From positions 1 through 64,000 of the forward strand of contig ONHA01000014.1 in NCBI GenBank assembly GCA_900317515.1: a stretch of DNA of 64,000 nucleotides, read 5' to 3'. Under the pieces are notes generated by a model that saw only the letters and a list, made by a program, of their open reading frames with translations, searched no databases and had not been told where the DNA came from. The translations under genes and the position numbers were made by a program. This document shows positions 34,729 through 44,050 of this stretch, piece by piece. The stretch is from an uncultured Eubacteriales bacterium. Lineage in GTDB: Bacteria > Bacillota > Clostridia > Lachnospirales > Lachnospiraceae. Each line of letters begins with the position of its first letter. Positions within the stretch are counted from its first letter, which is position 1.

Positions 34729-36716
34729 TGTTAACAGCGGGTACGATTTTAGCGCAAAGATATGAGATAGCAGGCAGAGTCGGCTCCGGCGGAATGGCGG
34801 ATGTCTATAAGGCGAAGGACCACAAGCTGAACCGGTATGTTGCAGTAAAAGTTATGAAGCCTGAGTTTCGGGAGGACGGGACATTCATTTCCAAGTTCCG
34901 CAGAGAAGCGCAGGCTGCGGCCGGACTGGCCAACCCCAACATCGTCAACGTGTTTGACGTCGGGGAGGACAGCGGCAATTATTATATCGTCATGGAGCTC
35001 GTGGAAGGCATCACCCTGAAGGAGTACATCAGTAAGAAGGGCAAGCTTTCCGTGCGGGAGGCCACCAGCATCGCGATCCAGGTCTGTATGGGACTTGCGG
35101 CCGCGCATGCACAGGGGATCATCCACAGGGATGTGAAGCCCCAGAATATTATCATCTCGACGGACGGAAAGGTGAAGGTCACCGACTTCGGCATCGCGCG
35201 GGCGGCATCGTCCAACACGATCAGCTCGAACGCGATGGGTTCGGTCCACTACAGCTCGCCGGAGCAGGTGCGCGGCGGCTACTCCGATTCGAGATCCGAC
35301 ATTTACTCGCTGGGCATCACGCTCTACGAGATGGTCACCGGACGTGTCCCGTTTGACGGGGAGACCACGGTGGCGATCGCCATCAAGCATCTGCAGGATG
35401 AGATGGAGCCGCCCTCGAAGTACACACCGGATCTGCCATATGCGCTGGAGCAGATCATCTACAAGTGCACGCAGAAGAGCGTTGACCGCCGTTACCAGAC
35501 GATGAACGACGTCGTCGCTGACCTGAAGAAATCGCTGGTGGAGCCGCAGGGCCATTTCGTCAGCCTTACGCCGCTCTCCGACCACGCGAACACCGCGATG
35601 GTGACGGAGGCCGAGCGCGCCGAGATCAATGCAAAAGCGGCGGAGAAGAACAAAAAGAACGAAGCGGAGAAGCGTACATACGCCTCCACGGAAGCGGCCA
35701 GAAAGGCTGCCGAGAGAAGAAGAGACATTTACGACGACGATGACGAGGATGATGACGATTCCGATGAGGACGCCGGCGGCATTCTCGAGAAGCTGCTCAC
35801 CGTGGCGGGCTTCGTGATCGGCGCCCTGATCATCGCGATCCTGATCTACTTCATTGCGCAGGCCGCAGGCCTCATCAATTTCGGGAGACCGGCAGGTTCC
35901 ACAGCCTCTGTGGCTGAATCCGTCACGGAGACCCCGACACCGACGGCCACTCCGACTCCGACCGAGACGCCGACACCGACTCCGACGGAGGCAGCTCCGG
36001 AGACGATCGATGTACCGGCAATCACCGGACTTACCGAGGATGCTGCCCGGACGGCAGCCAACTCGCGCGGACTCGGCATCCAGTATCTGGGCGAGGAATA
36101 TTCGGATCTTTATCCGGCAGGCACCGTCATCCGTCAGGATCCGGCGGCCGGCACAGCGGTTGAGCTCAATTCCTCGATCAGCTACTATCTGTCGGCGGGA
36201 CCGGCAGGTGTGGCGGTACCGGCAGTCGCCGGACAGTCGCAGGATGAGGCAGTCGCCATCCTGAATGCCGCAGGGTTTGCCAATGTCTCCGTGGTCGGCG
36301 AGAACAGCGATTCGGTTCCGGCCGGTGTCGTCATTTCGATCGATCCGGCGGCGGGCGAGCTGATCCAGACCGCAAACCAGGTCACAATCGTGGTGAGCAC
36401 GGGCCCGGCTCCGACTCCGGAACCGACACAGGCACCCCAGCAGCCTGCAGCGCCGACTCCGACGCCGCAGCCGGGAGTGGATCCGAACAACGCGGTGACG
36501 GCTTACTCCTACACGGGTGTTCCGGAAGCACAGGCGGTCGCGGCTGCCCAGGCTGACGGTCTGACCGTCAAGGTCGAGTACGGCACCTCCGAGAAGGTAG
36601 CCCCCGGTGAGGTCTACGAGCAGAGCATCGCACCGAACACACTTGTCAATCGCGGAACCGAGATCGTTTTCCATATCAACGGAAAAGCAGAAGCACAGGC
36701 GGCTCCCGCTACATAA
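34728..36716 (+). CDS. prkC: PASTA-domain eukaryote-like Ser/Thr protein kinase
   Basis: Membrane kinase of 662 aa that senses muropeptides or lipid II and phosphorylates division and translation targets. Kinase domain about residues 10-270: GSGGMADVYKAKD, VAVKVMKPE, HRDVKPQNI and DFGIARA. A charged juxtamembrane stretch with an acidic run (DDDDEDDDDSDED) leads to one membrane helix (about 355-378). Outside are a Thr-Pro repeat linker (about 395-425) and three PASTA repeats, the first two clear and the third more divergent. It is followed by a terminator. Confidence 0.94.
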   Translation: MLTAGTILAQRYEIAGRVGSGGMADVYKAKDHKLNRYVAVKVMKPEFREDGTFISKFRREAQAAAGLANPNIVNVFDVGEDSGNYYIVMELVEGITLKEYISKKGKLSVREATSIAIQVCMGLAAAHAQGIIHRDVKPQNIIISTDGKVKVTDFGIARAASSNTISSNAMGSVHYSSPEQVRGGYSDSRSDIYSLGITLYEMVTGRVPFDGETTVAIAIKHLQDEMEPPSKYTPDLPYALEQIIYKCTQKSVDRRYQTMNDVVADLKKSLVEPQGHFVSLTPLSDHANTAMVTEAERAEINAKAAEKNKKNEAEKRTYASTEAARKAAERRRDIYDDDDEDDDDSDEDAGGILEKLLTVAGFVIGALIIAILIYFIAQAAGLINFGRPAGSTASVAESVTETPTPTATPTPTETPTPTPTEAAPETIDVPAITGLTEDAARTAANSRGLGIQYLGEEYSDLYPAGTVIRQDPAAGTAVELNSSISYYLSAGPAGVAVPAVAGQSQDEAVAILNAAGFANVSVVGENSDSVPAGVVISIDPAAGELIQTANQVTIVVSTGPAPTPEPTQAPQQPAAPTPTPQPGVDPNNAVTAYSYTGVPEAQAVAAAQADGLTVKVEYGTSEKVAPGEVYEQSIAPNTLVNRGTEIVFHINGKAEAQAAPAT

Positions 36717-36730
36717 TGAGAGAAAAGAAG

Positions 36731-36764
36731 ACCGTCCGCTCATCATGCGGACGGTTTCTTTTAA
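36731..36764 (+). terminator. Terminator after prkC
   Basis: ACCGTCCGC (36731-36739) and GCGGACGGT (36747-36755), then TTCTTTT. The rsgA ribosome site begins just after it. Confidence 0.7.
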
Positions 36765-36774
36765 AGGGAGGATC

Positions 36775-37659
36775 ATGCAGGGAAAAATCATACGCGGCGT
36801 AGGCGGATTTTACTATGTGGATGCGGGAAATGAAGGAATCTATGAGTGCCGGGCGAAAGGCATTTTCAGAAAACTCGGCAAGAAACCGCTGGTCGGCGAC
36901 GATGTGACCTTTGAGATCACCTGCCTGGCGGACATGGAGGGCAACATCACGAGCCTTCTGCCCCGCAGGAACGAGCTTTTCCGGCCGGCGGCCGCCAACG
37001 TGGACCAGGCGCTTGTGCTTTTTGCCCTGCACAGTCCGGACCCTAATCTGATGCTTCTGGACCGGTTCCTCATCGAGATGGACCGGCAGGGAGTCCCCTC
37101 GGCGATCCTGTTCAACAAGGAGGATCTGGGTGACGAGGAGGAGAAGGAGACGCTTCGCGGAATCTACAGGGACAGCGGGCATGAACTCTTTTTCTCCTGC
37201 CTCGAGAAAGGCGTGGGGCTTGATCAGATCAAAACATATCTGCAGGGAAAGACGACGCTGCTCGCCGGACCCTCCGGCGTCGGCAAGTCCACGCTGACCA
37301 ATGCCTGCCAGAGCGCCGTCCACATGGAGACAGGCGAGATCTCCCGCAAGCTCATGCGGGGAAAAAATACGACCCGCCACGCGGAGCTCATCGCCTGCGG
37401 GGGAGACACGTATCTGTGCGATACGCCCGGGTTTACATTTCTCGAGACACGCGGAATTGAGAAGGAGGATCTTCGGCACTACTACGCGGAGTTTGTCCCT
37501 CATGAGGGAAAATGCCGGTTTGACGGCTGCGTCCATGTGGATGAGCCGGACTGCTCCGTCAAGGAGGCTGTCGCGGACGGCCGGATCAGCAGGGTGCGTT
37601 ATCTGAATTACACGGGCATTTTCCGAGATCTTAAAGAACAGGAAAAACATCGCTACTAA
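36775..37659 (+). CDS. rsgA: Ribosome small-subunit-dependent GTPase A
   Basis: Circularly permuted GTPase of 294 aa that checks maturation of the 30S subunit. OB fold first, then G4 (LFNKEDL), G1 (AGPSGVGKSTLTN) and G3 (CDTPGF) in permuted order, and a C-terminal zinc cluster (CRFDGCVHVDEPDC). The start at 36775 follows GGGAGG; longer upstream frames run through the terminator. Confidence 0.94.
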   Translation: MQGKIIRGVGGFYYVDAGNEGIYECRAKGIFRKLGKKPLVGDDVTFEITCLADMEGNITSLLPRRNELFRPAAANVDQALVLFALHSPDPNLMLLDRFLIEMDRQGVPSAILFNKEDLGDEEEKETLRGIYRDSGHELFFSCLEKGVGLDQIKTYLQGKTTLLAGPSGVGKSTLTNACQSAVHMETGEISRKLMRGKNTTRHAELIACGGDTYLCDTPGFTFLETRGIEKEDLRHYYAEFVPHEGKCRFDGCVHVDEPDCSVKEAVADGRISRVRYLNYTGIFRDLKEQEKHRY

Positions 37660-37715
37660 AGGGCGGGAGAACCTGAAGCTGTTCGGGGAGGCCGGTCTTA
37701 CATTGGAGGATCGTA

Positions 37716-38660
37716 ATGGACATCAAGAGAATTATACTTATGATAATCACTTTCGCGCTCGGGGCGGTGCTTCTGGTATTCATTTTCATGGATGCCGCAA
37801 ATGACAGGGCGCGGGATGCCGCAAAGCAGGAGGCGGAGATTAACGCCCGCACGTACGAGATCCAGATCCAGAAACTCGAGGTCGAGATTCTGGAGAGGGA
37901 GAGGGCTATTGCGGCGACGCCGGACCACGGAAGAGCAGTCGTCGGGTTTCACATCTCCCGTCCGGAGGACGTTGAATATGCGGTTTCCATGGGAGAGAGA
38001 TACGGCTTCAAGCCTACCGGCGTCATCAACTGCACAAGGAGCACAGAAGAGCTTCTTGCGATCGCCGATGCCCTGCAGGCTGCCGGACACCCGCTGGATA
38101 TCATGCTGACCGGCACTCCGTTCGGAGAGGAGGTAAATGCCAATGCGAACATGCTTCTTGCCGAGCTGCCGGCCAGAGATTTTTCAAGAGGCATCTCATT
38201 CCTTCTTCGAAGCGCGGATGACTCCGAGGAGAACAGGTCCGTTATTCTGGACGGGGCGTATTCCGGGTATTCATTTTACTCCGAAAACGGAGCCAGCGGG
38301 ACACTTCCGTCCGGGACTCCGTATATCGCCTACAGCTTCCTGCATACGAATGATTACAATATGTCCGGCATCATGAGGACGATCCGGAATGCGAAAACGT
38401 CCATGATCATCGTGGTTGACCTTGAAGCGGTGGCACAGGGAACGGTGAATGAGGAGACGGCCCGCGGCTGGATCGAGAGGGTTGTCGAGGAAAGGGACAA
38501 AGGGTCGTTTGAAGTCTGCTCCGTCGATGACGCCTTCGGTGAGCTGAGGAGACTTCGCGCCGAATATGACGCCTCCGTGGAGGAGTACGAGAACTTCAAG
38601 GCGGAGAAGGAAGCCGAGATCGCCGCGCTCAAGGAGAAGGTCGCGGAGATCAAGAGATAA
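37716..38660 (+). CDS. Hypothetical membrane-anchored protein flanked by coiled coils
   Basis: Protein of 314 aa, function unknown. One membrane helix (about residues 5-25) leads to a charged helix (about 27-65, AKQEAEINARTYEIQIQK) predicted as coiled coil; another long charged helix ends the protein (about 275-314). The middle domain (VGFHISRPEDVEYAVSMG, GFKPTGVINC, LLAIADALQAAGHPLDIML) has the order of strands and helices of a NodB-type polysaccharide deacetylase, but without its Asp and His motifs, so any relationship is a weak inference. TTGGAGG precedes the ATG. It lies between rsgA and an aldo/keto reductase with no obvious partner. Confidence 0.55.
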   Translation: MDIKRIILMIITFALGAVLLVFIFMDAANDRARDAAKQEAEINARTYEIQIQKLEVEILERERAIAATPDHGRAVVGFHISRPEDVEYAVSMGERYGFKPTGVINCTRSTEELLAIADALQAAGHPLDIMLTGTPFGEEVNANANMLLAELPARDFSRGISFLLRSADDSEENRSVILDGAYSGYSFYSENGASGTLPSGTPYIAYSFLHTNDYNMSGIMRTIRNAKTSMIIVVDLEAVAQGTVNEETARGWIERVVEERDKGSFEVCSVDDAFGELRRLRAEYDASVEEYENFKAEKEAEIAALKEKVAEIKR

Positions 38661-38706
38661 AGCATCGGAAGGCGGCTTGCAATGTGAGCTGCGAAAGGAG
38701 GAGACT

Positions 38707-39825
38707 ATGTCGGATTATTTCGGAAAAGACGTGCCCAAGCTGGGTTTCGGGCTGATGCGCCTGCCGAAGAAGCTTCTCGGTACGGACATCGAGCAGGTGA
38801 AGAAGATGGTGGATCTCTTTATGGAGGCAGGCTTCACCTATTTTGATACCGCTTTCGTCTATACGGGCTCGGAGGCGGCCATCAAAAAGGCCCTGGTCGA
38901 CCGCTACCCCAGGGAGTCCTATACGCTGGCAACGAAGATCAACGCGTTTATGATGGCGCCCAACGAGAAGGCTGCAAAGAAGCAGTTCTATACCAGCCTG
39001 GAGCGCACCGGAGCGGGCTATTTTGATTACTACCTGCTTCACGCGCTGATGGAGAACAATTATACGAAATACGATAAGTTCCATCTGTGGGACTATGTGA
39101 AGGAGCTGAAGGAGAAAGGGCTGGTAAAGCATATCGGCTTCTCCTACCACGCCGGGCCGGAGCTGCTGGACCGTCTCCTGACAGAGCATCCGGAGGTTGA
39201 TTTCATCCAGCTCCAGATCAACTACGCGGACTGGGAGAACCCGTCGGTTTACTCCCGGGCCAATTACGAGGTGGCAAGGAAGCACGGCGTGTCCATCACG
39301 GTCATGGAGCCCGTAAAGGGCGGCGCGCTGGCCAATCCTCCCGCGGCGGTTGAGAAGCTGTTTAAGGCGTACCATCCGGATATGTCCTGCGCCTCCTGGG
39401 CGATCCGCTTCGTGGCTTCCCTGGACGGGATCATCACGGTGCTCTCGGGCATGTCCACCCTCGAACAGATGAAGGATAATCTCTCCTACATGAAGGACTT
39501 TAAGTCTCTGAATGAAGAGGAGCAGAAGATCATTCAGGAAGCCCAGAGGATCCTCGGGCACTCCTCGACGATCCCCTGCACGGCGTGCCACTACTGCGTG
39601 GAGGGCTGCCCGAAAGGTATCCGGATTCCGGATATCTTTGCGGCCATGAACAAGCAGCTCGGAAACGGGCAGAAAGAGGAAGCGCTGGCAGCCTACAGGG
39701 AGGCGGCCGGCGAGGGCCGCAGGGCCTCCGACTGCATTAAGTGCCGCCAGTGCGAGCGGGCATGTCCGCAGCATCTGCCGATCACGGATTACCTTGAGCA
39801 GGCGGCAGAGATGCTGGAGAAATAA
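38707..39825 (+). CDS. Aldo/keto reductase with C-terminal ferredoxin domain
   Basis: Protein of 372 aa. The first 270 residues are an aldo/keto reductase barrel (LGFGLMRLP, FDTAFVYTGSE with the catalytic Tyr, DYYLLHALMEN, IGFSYH). The C-terminus adds a 2x[4Fe-4S] ferredoxin-like domain: PCTACHYCVEGCPKGI and CIKCRQCERACPQHLPI. This architecture is frequent in anaerobic Firmicutes; the substrate is unknown. The start at 38707 follows AAAGGAGG. Confidence 0.88.
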   Translation: MSDYFGKDVPKLGFGLMRLPKKLLGTDIEQVKKMVDLFMEAGFTYFDTAFVYTGSEAAIKKALVDRYPRESYTLATKINAFMMAPNEKAAKKQFYTSLERTGAGYFDYYLLHALMENNYTKYDKFHLWDYVKELKEKGLVKHIGFSYHAGPELLDRLLTEHPEVDFIQLQINYADWENPSVYSRANYEVARKHGVSITVMEPVKGGALANPPAAVEKLFKAYHPDMSCASWAIRFVASLDGIITVLSGMSTLEQMKDNLSYMKDFKSLNEEEQKIIQEAQRILGHSSTIPCTACHYCVEGCPKGIRIPDIFAAMNKQLGNGQKEEALAAYREAAGEGRRASDCIKCRQCERACPQHLPITDYLEQAAEMLEK

Positions 39826-39855
39826 AAAAGGATAATTAAGGAGATAAATGACAAG

Positions 39856-40959
39856 ATGAAATTAGGTATCGTAGGACTTCCCAACGTAGGGAAAAGCACA
39901 CTTTTCAACTCACTGACCAGAGCGGGCGCCGCATCGGCCAACTTCCCGTTCTGCACCATCGACCCGAACATCGGGATCGTCGCGGTCCCGGACGAGCGGC
40001 TCACGCTTCTCTCCGAGTTCTCCCACTCAAAGAAGACGACGCCGGCCGTGATCGAGTTCGTCGACATCGCGGGCCTGGTCCGCGGCGCCTCCAAGGGCGA
40101 GGGTCTCGGCAACCAGTTCCTGGCCAACATCCGCGAGTGCGACGCGATCGTGCATGTGGTCCGCTGCTTTGAAAATGAAAACATCATCCACGTCGAAGGC
40201 AGCATCGACCCGGCGAGAGACATCGAGACGATCGAGCTCGAGCTCATCTTCGCGGATCTGGAAGTGCTGGAGCGCCGTATCAGTAAGACCGCCAAGACGG
40301 CCAAGTCCGGCGCGAGCAAGGACGCGAAGCGCGAGTATGACCTGCTCCTTGAGCTCAAGGCGCATCTCGAGAACGGGCAGAAGGCCATCAGCTTTATCCC
40401 GGACGACGAGGAGAACGTGAAGTTCAAGGCGAGCCTGGATCTTCTGACCGACAAGCCGGTGATCTACGCCGCGAACGTGGAGGATTCGGACCTCGCGGAC
40501 GACGGGGCTTCCAACGAATACGTTGCAAAGGTGAGAGAGATCGCCGCAAACGAGGGGGCTGAGGTGTTTGTCATTTCCGCCCAGATCGAGGAGGAGATCG
40601 CGGAGCTCGACGACGATGAGAAGCAGGAGTTCCTTGCCGATCTCGGCATCGAGAAGTCCGGCCTCGAGAAGCTGATCGCGGCCAGCTACCATCTGCTCGG
40701 CCTCATGAGCTACCTCACCACCGGCGAGGATGAGACCCGCGCCTGGACGATCCCGATCGGCTGCAAGGCGCCGAAGGCGGCCGGCAAGATCCACTCGGAT
40801 TTCGAGCGCGGCTTCATCAAGGCGGAGGTCATCAACTATAAGGAGCTTCTCGAGGCAGGCTCCTACGCGGCAGCCCGCGAGAAAGGTCTCATCCGCATTG
40901 AGGGCAAGGAGTATGTGGTCCGCGACGGGGACGTCATCCTGTTCCGCTTCAATGTCTGA
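39856..40959 (+). CDS. ychF: Ribosome-binding ATPase YchF
   Basis: OBG-family P-loop protein of 367 aa that binds ribosomes and prefers ATP. Motifs: GLPNVGKSTLFN, NFPFCTIDPNIG, VDIAGLVRGASKGEGLGNQFL, and the altered G4 position YAANVED that explains relaxed nucleotide choice. C-terminal TGS domain (RAWTIPIG...GFIKAEVI). A short upstream gap with AAGGAGATAAATGACAAG gives the ribosome site. Confidence 0.95.
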   Translation: MKLGIVGLPNVGKSTLFNSLTRAGAASANFPFCTIDPNIGIVAVPDERLTLLSEFSHSKKTTPAVIEFVDIAGLVRGASKGEGLGNQFLANIRECDAIVHVVRCFENENIIHVEGSIDPARDIETIELELIFADLEVLERRISKTAKTAKSGASKDAKREYDLLLELKAHLENGQKAISFIPDDEENVKFKASLDLLTDKPVIYAANVEDSDLADDGASNEYVAKVREIAANEGAEVFVISAQIEEEIAELDDDEKQEFLADLGIEKSGLEKLIAASYHLLGLMSYLTTGEDETRAWTIPIGCKAPKAAGKIHSDFERGFIKAEVINYKELLEAGSYAAAREKGLIRIEGKEYVVRDGDVILFRFNV

Positions 40960-40979
40960 TAAGGATAGAGGCATAAGAG

Positions 40980-41861
40980 ATGGATTACAATATCAATTTT
41001 CCGAATCTGGGCATTTATCTTCCTCATGTCGGAAAAAATCTCAGTATCGGCGGCTTCACGATCGCCTACTACGGGATCGTGATCGCGGTCGGGATGCTGC
41101 TGGCGTCGCAGGTCGTAATGTGGCGGGCAAAGGAACTGGGAGAGAACCCGGATGATTATCTCGACGTCTTTCTGGTGACGATTGTGGTCGGCATCATCGG
41201 CGCGAGAGTATACTATGTGGTCTTCGCCTGGGATGCCTACAAGGATGATATCCTCTCGGTTTTCAATATCCGGGAGGGCGGTCTTGCGATCTACGGGGGG
41301 ATTATTTTCGGGATCCTGGCGATCTACTTTATGAGCCGGTTTAAGAAAATAAAGCCCGGCAAAGCCTTTGAAGCCGCAGCCATGGCCGTTCCGATCGGAC
41401 AGATCCTTGGCCGCTGGGGCAACTTCTTCAACCGGGAGGCGTTCGGCGGCTACACGGACAGCCTCTTTGCGATGCAGCTTCCGGTCTCGGCGGTGCGGCA
41501 GCACGAGATCACGGCGGAGATGTGGGAGCATGCGGCAGAGCTTGACGGCATCACCTATATCCAGGTGCATCCGACGTTTCTTTACGAGAGTGTCTGGAAT
41601 GTGGGGGTTCTCATTTTCCTCTTTCTGGTGAGAAAGAAGACGAAGTTTGACGGTGAGCTCTTCCTCTGGTACCTCGCCGCCTACGGTTTCGGGCGGTTTC
41701 TGATCGAGCCGCTCAGGACCGACCAGCTGCTTGTCCCGGGGACGGCGATCCCGGTATCCATGATCGTGGCCGCGGTCTGCGTGGCCTGCGGTATCGGCTT
41801 CAGCATCCTCGGACGGAAGAGAGCCGGGGGGCAAAGTGGGGGATCCGCTTCCCAAAAATGA
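40980..41861 (+). CDS. lgt: Prolipoprotein diacylglyceryl transferase
   Basis: Membrane enzyme of 293 aa that lipidates the lipobox Cys of preprolipoproteins, needed for the five lipoproteins in this window. Signature GRWGNFFNREAFGG, with GGLAIYGGIIFG before it and YGFGRFLIEPLRTDQL after it. About seven hydrophobic segments. The start lies 20 nt after ychF. Confidence 0.93.
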   Translation: MDYNINFPNLGIYLPHVGKNLSIGGFTIAYYGIVIAVGMLLASQVVMWRAKELGENPDDYLDVFLVTIVVGIIGARVYYVVFAWDAYKDDILSVFNIREGGLAIYGGIIFGILAIYFMSRFKKIKPGKAFEAAAMAVPIGQILGRWGNFFNREAFGGYTDSLFAMQLPVSAVRQHEITAEMWEHAAELDGITYIQVHPTFLYESVWNVGVLIFLFLVRKKTKFDGELFLWYLAAYGFGRFLIEPLRTDQLLVPGTAIPVSMIVAAVCVACGIGFSILGRKRAGGQSGGSASQK

Positions 41862-41915
41862 TGCGGCAATCGAACGAAGGTTCACTGTAATATTTAACAA
41901 AATTTATTTTGAATT

Positions 41916-42016
41916 ATCCGGCGTTTGCACGGAAATGCACAATATATTGGGCTTGAATAACGGTTCAACTACCATATATTGCGGTTTTCCGGGGCGAACG
42001 CCGGATTTTTTATTTC
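41916..42016 (+). ncRNA. Candidate structured RNA with terminator-like tail, lgt-mraZ gap
   Basis: A 13-bp closing helix (41916-41928 with 41994-42006, one G-U pair) encloses a second helix, AATATAT-GG (41941-41950) with CC-ATATATT (41972-41980), capped by a hairpin TTGAA-TAACGG-TTCAA (41953-41968). A T-rich tail (42007-42015) follows. A plain terminator would not need nested helices. I do not recognise a known RNA family; it could be the lgt terminator, a 3'-UTR-derived sRNA or a leader element. Confidence 0.4.
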
Positions 42017-42026
42017 CATAAGCCTC

Positions 42027-42055
42027 TTGCAATTCCCAAAATTGTGTCGTAGAAT
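42027..42055 (+). promoter_or_regulatory. Promoter of the division/cell-wall cluster
   Basis: TTGCAA (42027-42032), a 17-nt spacer and TAGAAT (42050-42055). Confidence 0.7.
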
Positions 42056-42063
42056 GTAGCTAT

Positions 42064-42100
42064 GTGGGGGGAAGTGGTAGAAGAACCCCATAAAGTGGGA
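42064..42100 (+). promoter_or_regulatory. Candidate MraZ-binding GTGGG repeats
   Basis: GTGGG at 42064, GTGGT at 42074 and GTGGG at 42095 lie at 10- and 21-bp intervals, between the promoter and mraZ. MraZ proteins bind direct TGGGN repeats spaced by a helical turn and repress their own cluster, so autoregulation is likely. Confidence 0.55.
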
Positions 42101-42108
42101 GATAAGAG

Positions 42109-42549
42109 ATGTTCATTGGGTCGTTCAGACATTCCGTAGACGGAAAGGGGAGAATGATCATCCCCTCGAAGTTCAGGGAGATGATCGGCAAGGAGACACT
42201 GTATGTGACCGGTGCCTTTGCTGATAATTTGTCCGTCTACACGGAGTCCGCGTTCCGGGAACACACCAGGTCTCTCACGGAGATCAGCAGCACCGATGAT
42301 GATATGATGGATCTCAAGAACTACATCCTCTCCTCCACACGGGAAGTGAGCCTTGACCCTCAGGGGAGGATCCTGCTGCCGCAGGATTTGAGGGAAGAAG
42401 CTGCTATCGGCAAGGAAGCGGTCGTGGTCGGATCGGACGATTATTTTACGATCTGGAGCGCGGAGCGCTGGGACGAGGAGTGCCGCAAAAAGTTCCGCTC
42501 GAAGGAAGAGATGCGGAAGAAGGCAAGAGCTCTTGGCATAAGATTCTGA
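42109..42549 (+). CDS. mraZ: Transcriptional regulator MraZ
   Basis: DNA-binding protein of 146 aa with two AbrB-like swapped-hairpin halves. Signatures: FRHSVDGKGRMIIPSKFREM in the first half and EVSLDPQGRILLPQDLRE in the second. First gene of the cluster, directly behind GTGGG repeats. Confidence 0.95.
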   Translation: MFIGSFRHSVDGKGRMIIPSKFREMIGKETLYVTGAFADNLSVYTESAFREHTRSLTEISSTDDDMMDLKNYILSSTREVSLDPQGRILLPQDLREEAAIGKEAVVVGSDDYFTIWSAERWDEECRKKFRSKEEMRKKARALGIRF

Positions 42550-42564
42550 CAGGAAAGGAGTTTT

Positions 42565-43509
42565 ATGGAATTCCATCACAAATCTGTACTGCTTGATGAG
42601 GTGATCGAAAACCTGCTCATACGCCCGGAAGGCATTTATGCGGACGGGACCCTGGGCGGAGGAGGTCATTCGGAAGCTATACTGGCACACCTTTCATCTA
42701 CCGGTAAACTTATCGGGATCGACAGAGATCTCGCTGCAATTACGGCGGCCGGGGAGCGGCTGGCGCCTTACGGTGACAAAGTCACGATCGTAAGGGGAAA
42801 CTACAGTGAGATGCCGGAGATCCTGGGCGCACTATCGATCAGCCGGGTCGACGGGATCGTGCTTGATCTCGGCGTATCCTCCTATCAGCTGGACACGGCG
42901 GAGAGAGGGTTTTCCTACATGGCGGATGCACCGCTGGACATGAGGATGGACCAGCGGGAGAGCCGTACGGCGGCGGACCTTGTGAACGAGGCTCCGGAAG
43001 CCGAGCTCTATCGGATCATCCGCGATTACGGGGAGGACCGCTTTGCAAAGAACATTGCGAAGCACATCGTTATGGAGCGGAGCCGAAAGAAAATCGAGAC
43101 GACTGGGGAGTTAGCCTCGATCATAAAGGCATCCATTCCGATGAAGTTCCAGAAGACAGGAGGCCATCCGGCCAAACGAACCTTTCAGGCACTGCGCATC
43201 GAGCTGAATGGGGAGCTTTCGGCTCTCAGCGACAGCCTGGACGGTATGATCGACCTCTTAAATGACGGGGGAAGGCTGTGCGTGATCACGTTTCATTCTC
43301 TGGAAGACCGGATCGTGAAGTCGGTTTTCCGGAAAAATGAAAACCCCTGCACCTGCCCGCCGGAATTTCCGGTATGCGTGTGCGGGAAGAAGCCCAAAGG
43401 CCGCGTGATCACCAGAAAGCCGATTCTGCCCTCGGAGGAAGAGATGGAGGCGAATCCGAGATCGAAGAGCGCCAAGCTCAGGGTGTTTGAACGGCACCTT
43501 GAGGAATAA
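42565..43509 (+). CDS. rsmH: 16S rRNA (cytosine-1402-N4)-methyltransferase
   Basis: Methyltransferase of 314 aa. Motifs: [26 protein letters not shown] for SAM binding, [28 protein letters not shown] and [22 protein letters not shown]. Standard second gene after mraZ. Confidence 0.95.
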   Translation: MEFHHKSVLLDEVIENLLIRPEGIYADGTLGGGGHSEAILAHLSSTGKLIGIDRDLAAITAAGERLAPYGDKVTIVRGNYSEMPEILGALSISRVDGIVLDLGVSSYQLDTAERGFSYMADAPLDMRMDQRESRTAADLVNEAPEAELYRIIRDYGEDRFAKNIAKHIVMERSRKKIETTGELASIIKASIPMKFQKTGGHPAKRTFQALRIELNGELSALSDSLDGMIDLLNDGGRLCVITFHSLEDRIVKSVFRKNENPCTCPPEFPVCVCGKKPKGRVITRKPILPSEEEMEANPRSKSAKLRVFERHLEE

Positions 43510-43552
43510 GGGAATGACTGGGGAGTACATTCCTTAAAAAGGGGGACTCGTG

Positions 43553-44050
43553 ATGAAACGGGATGCTGTATTTAAAGGCGGGAAACCTTCCGCCGCACGG
43601 ATGGGGAGCGGCAGCTACATATTTGAAGGCAGCGCCGTAAGACGTGCGGAAGAAGTTTCCCGCCCTGTAAAAAAGAGAGATGACGAGTCTTATCGCAAGA
43701 GACAGATTGCAAAGAGAGCCGAGCGCGCACGGCGTGAGGCAAGAGCTGATTTTCTCGTACTCATGCTGTCGGCGGTGCTGCTCATGGCGGCGGGAGCATT
43801 TTTCCTGACGATGAAGCACACGGTGTCGATGCAGACTGAGGTGATCAGGGATCTTGAGACAAAGGCTCTGAACAGTCGGAATACGAGTGAGGCGCTGGCG
43901 GATGAGGCCGCCGCACAGATCGGCATGGAAGAGCTGGTTCGGATCGCGAAGGAAGAGTACGGAATGAGCTATCCGGGAGCGGACCAGATCGTGTATGCGG
44001 GGGCGGAAACCGGTGCTCATATAAACGGGAGTGAAGATAATGCGGCATAA
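43553..44050 (+). CDS. ftsL: FtsL-like septum protein
   Basis: Protein of 165 aa with a long basic cytoplasmic region (about residues 1-65), one membrane helix (about 66-88) and a short outer coiled coil (MQTEVIRDLETKALNSRN) ending in a DivIC/FtsL-like segment with EEYGMSYPGADQIV. Sequence similarity to FtsL is weak; the call rests on topology and position between rsmH and ftsI. ATG at 43553 is preferred over GTG at 43550. It overlaps the PBP gene by 11 nt. Confidence 0.7.
   Translation: MKRDAVFKGGKPSAARMGSGSYIFEGSAVRRAEEVSRPVKKRDDESYRKRQIAKRAERARREARADFLVLMLSAVLLMAAGAFFLTMKHTVSMQTEVIRDLETKALNSRNTSEALADEAAAQIGMEELVRIAKEEYGMSYPGADQIVYAGAETGAHINGSEDNAA

Noticed and set aside
34749..36791. A 680-codon open frame on the minus strand opposite prkC, and similar long antisense frames (e.g. 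2741-4189, 5550-7094, 21335-23188)
   Set aside because: They mirror strong plus-strand genes with known motifs; in GC-rich DNA the antisense frame is often stop-free. The translations are Arg/Asp/His-rich, have no domain motifs and lack ribosome sites.
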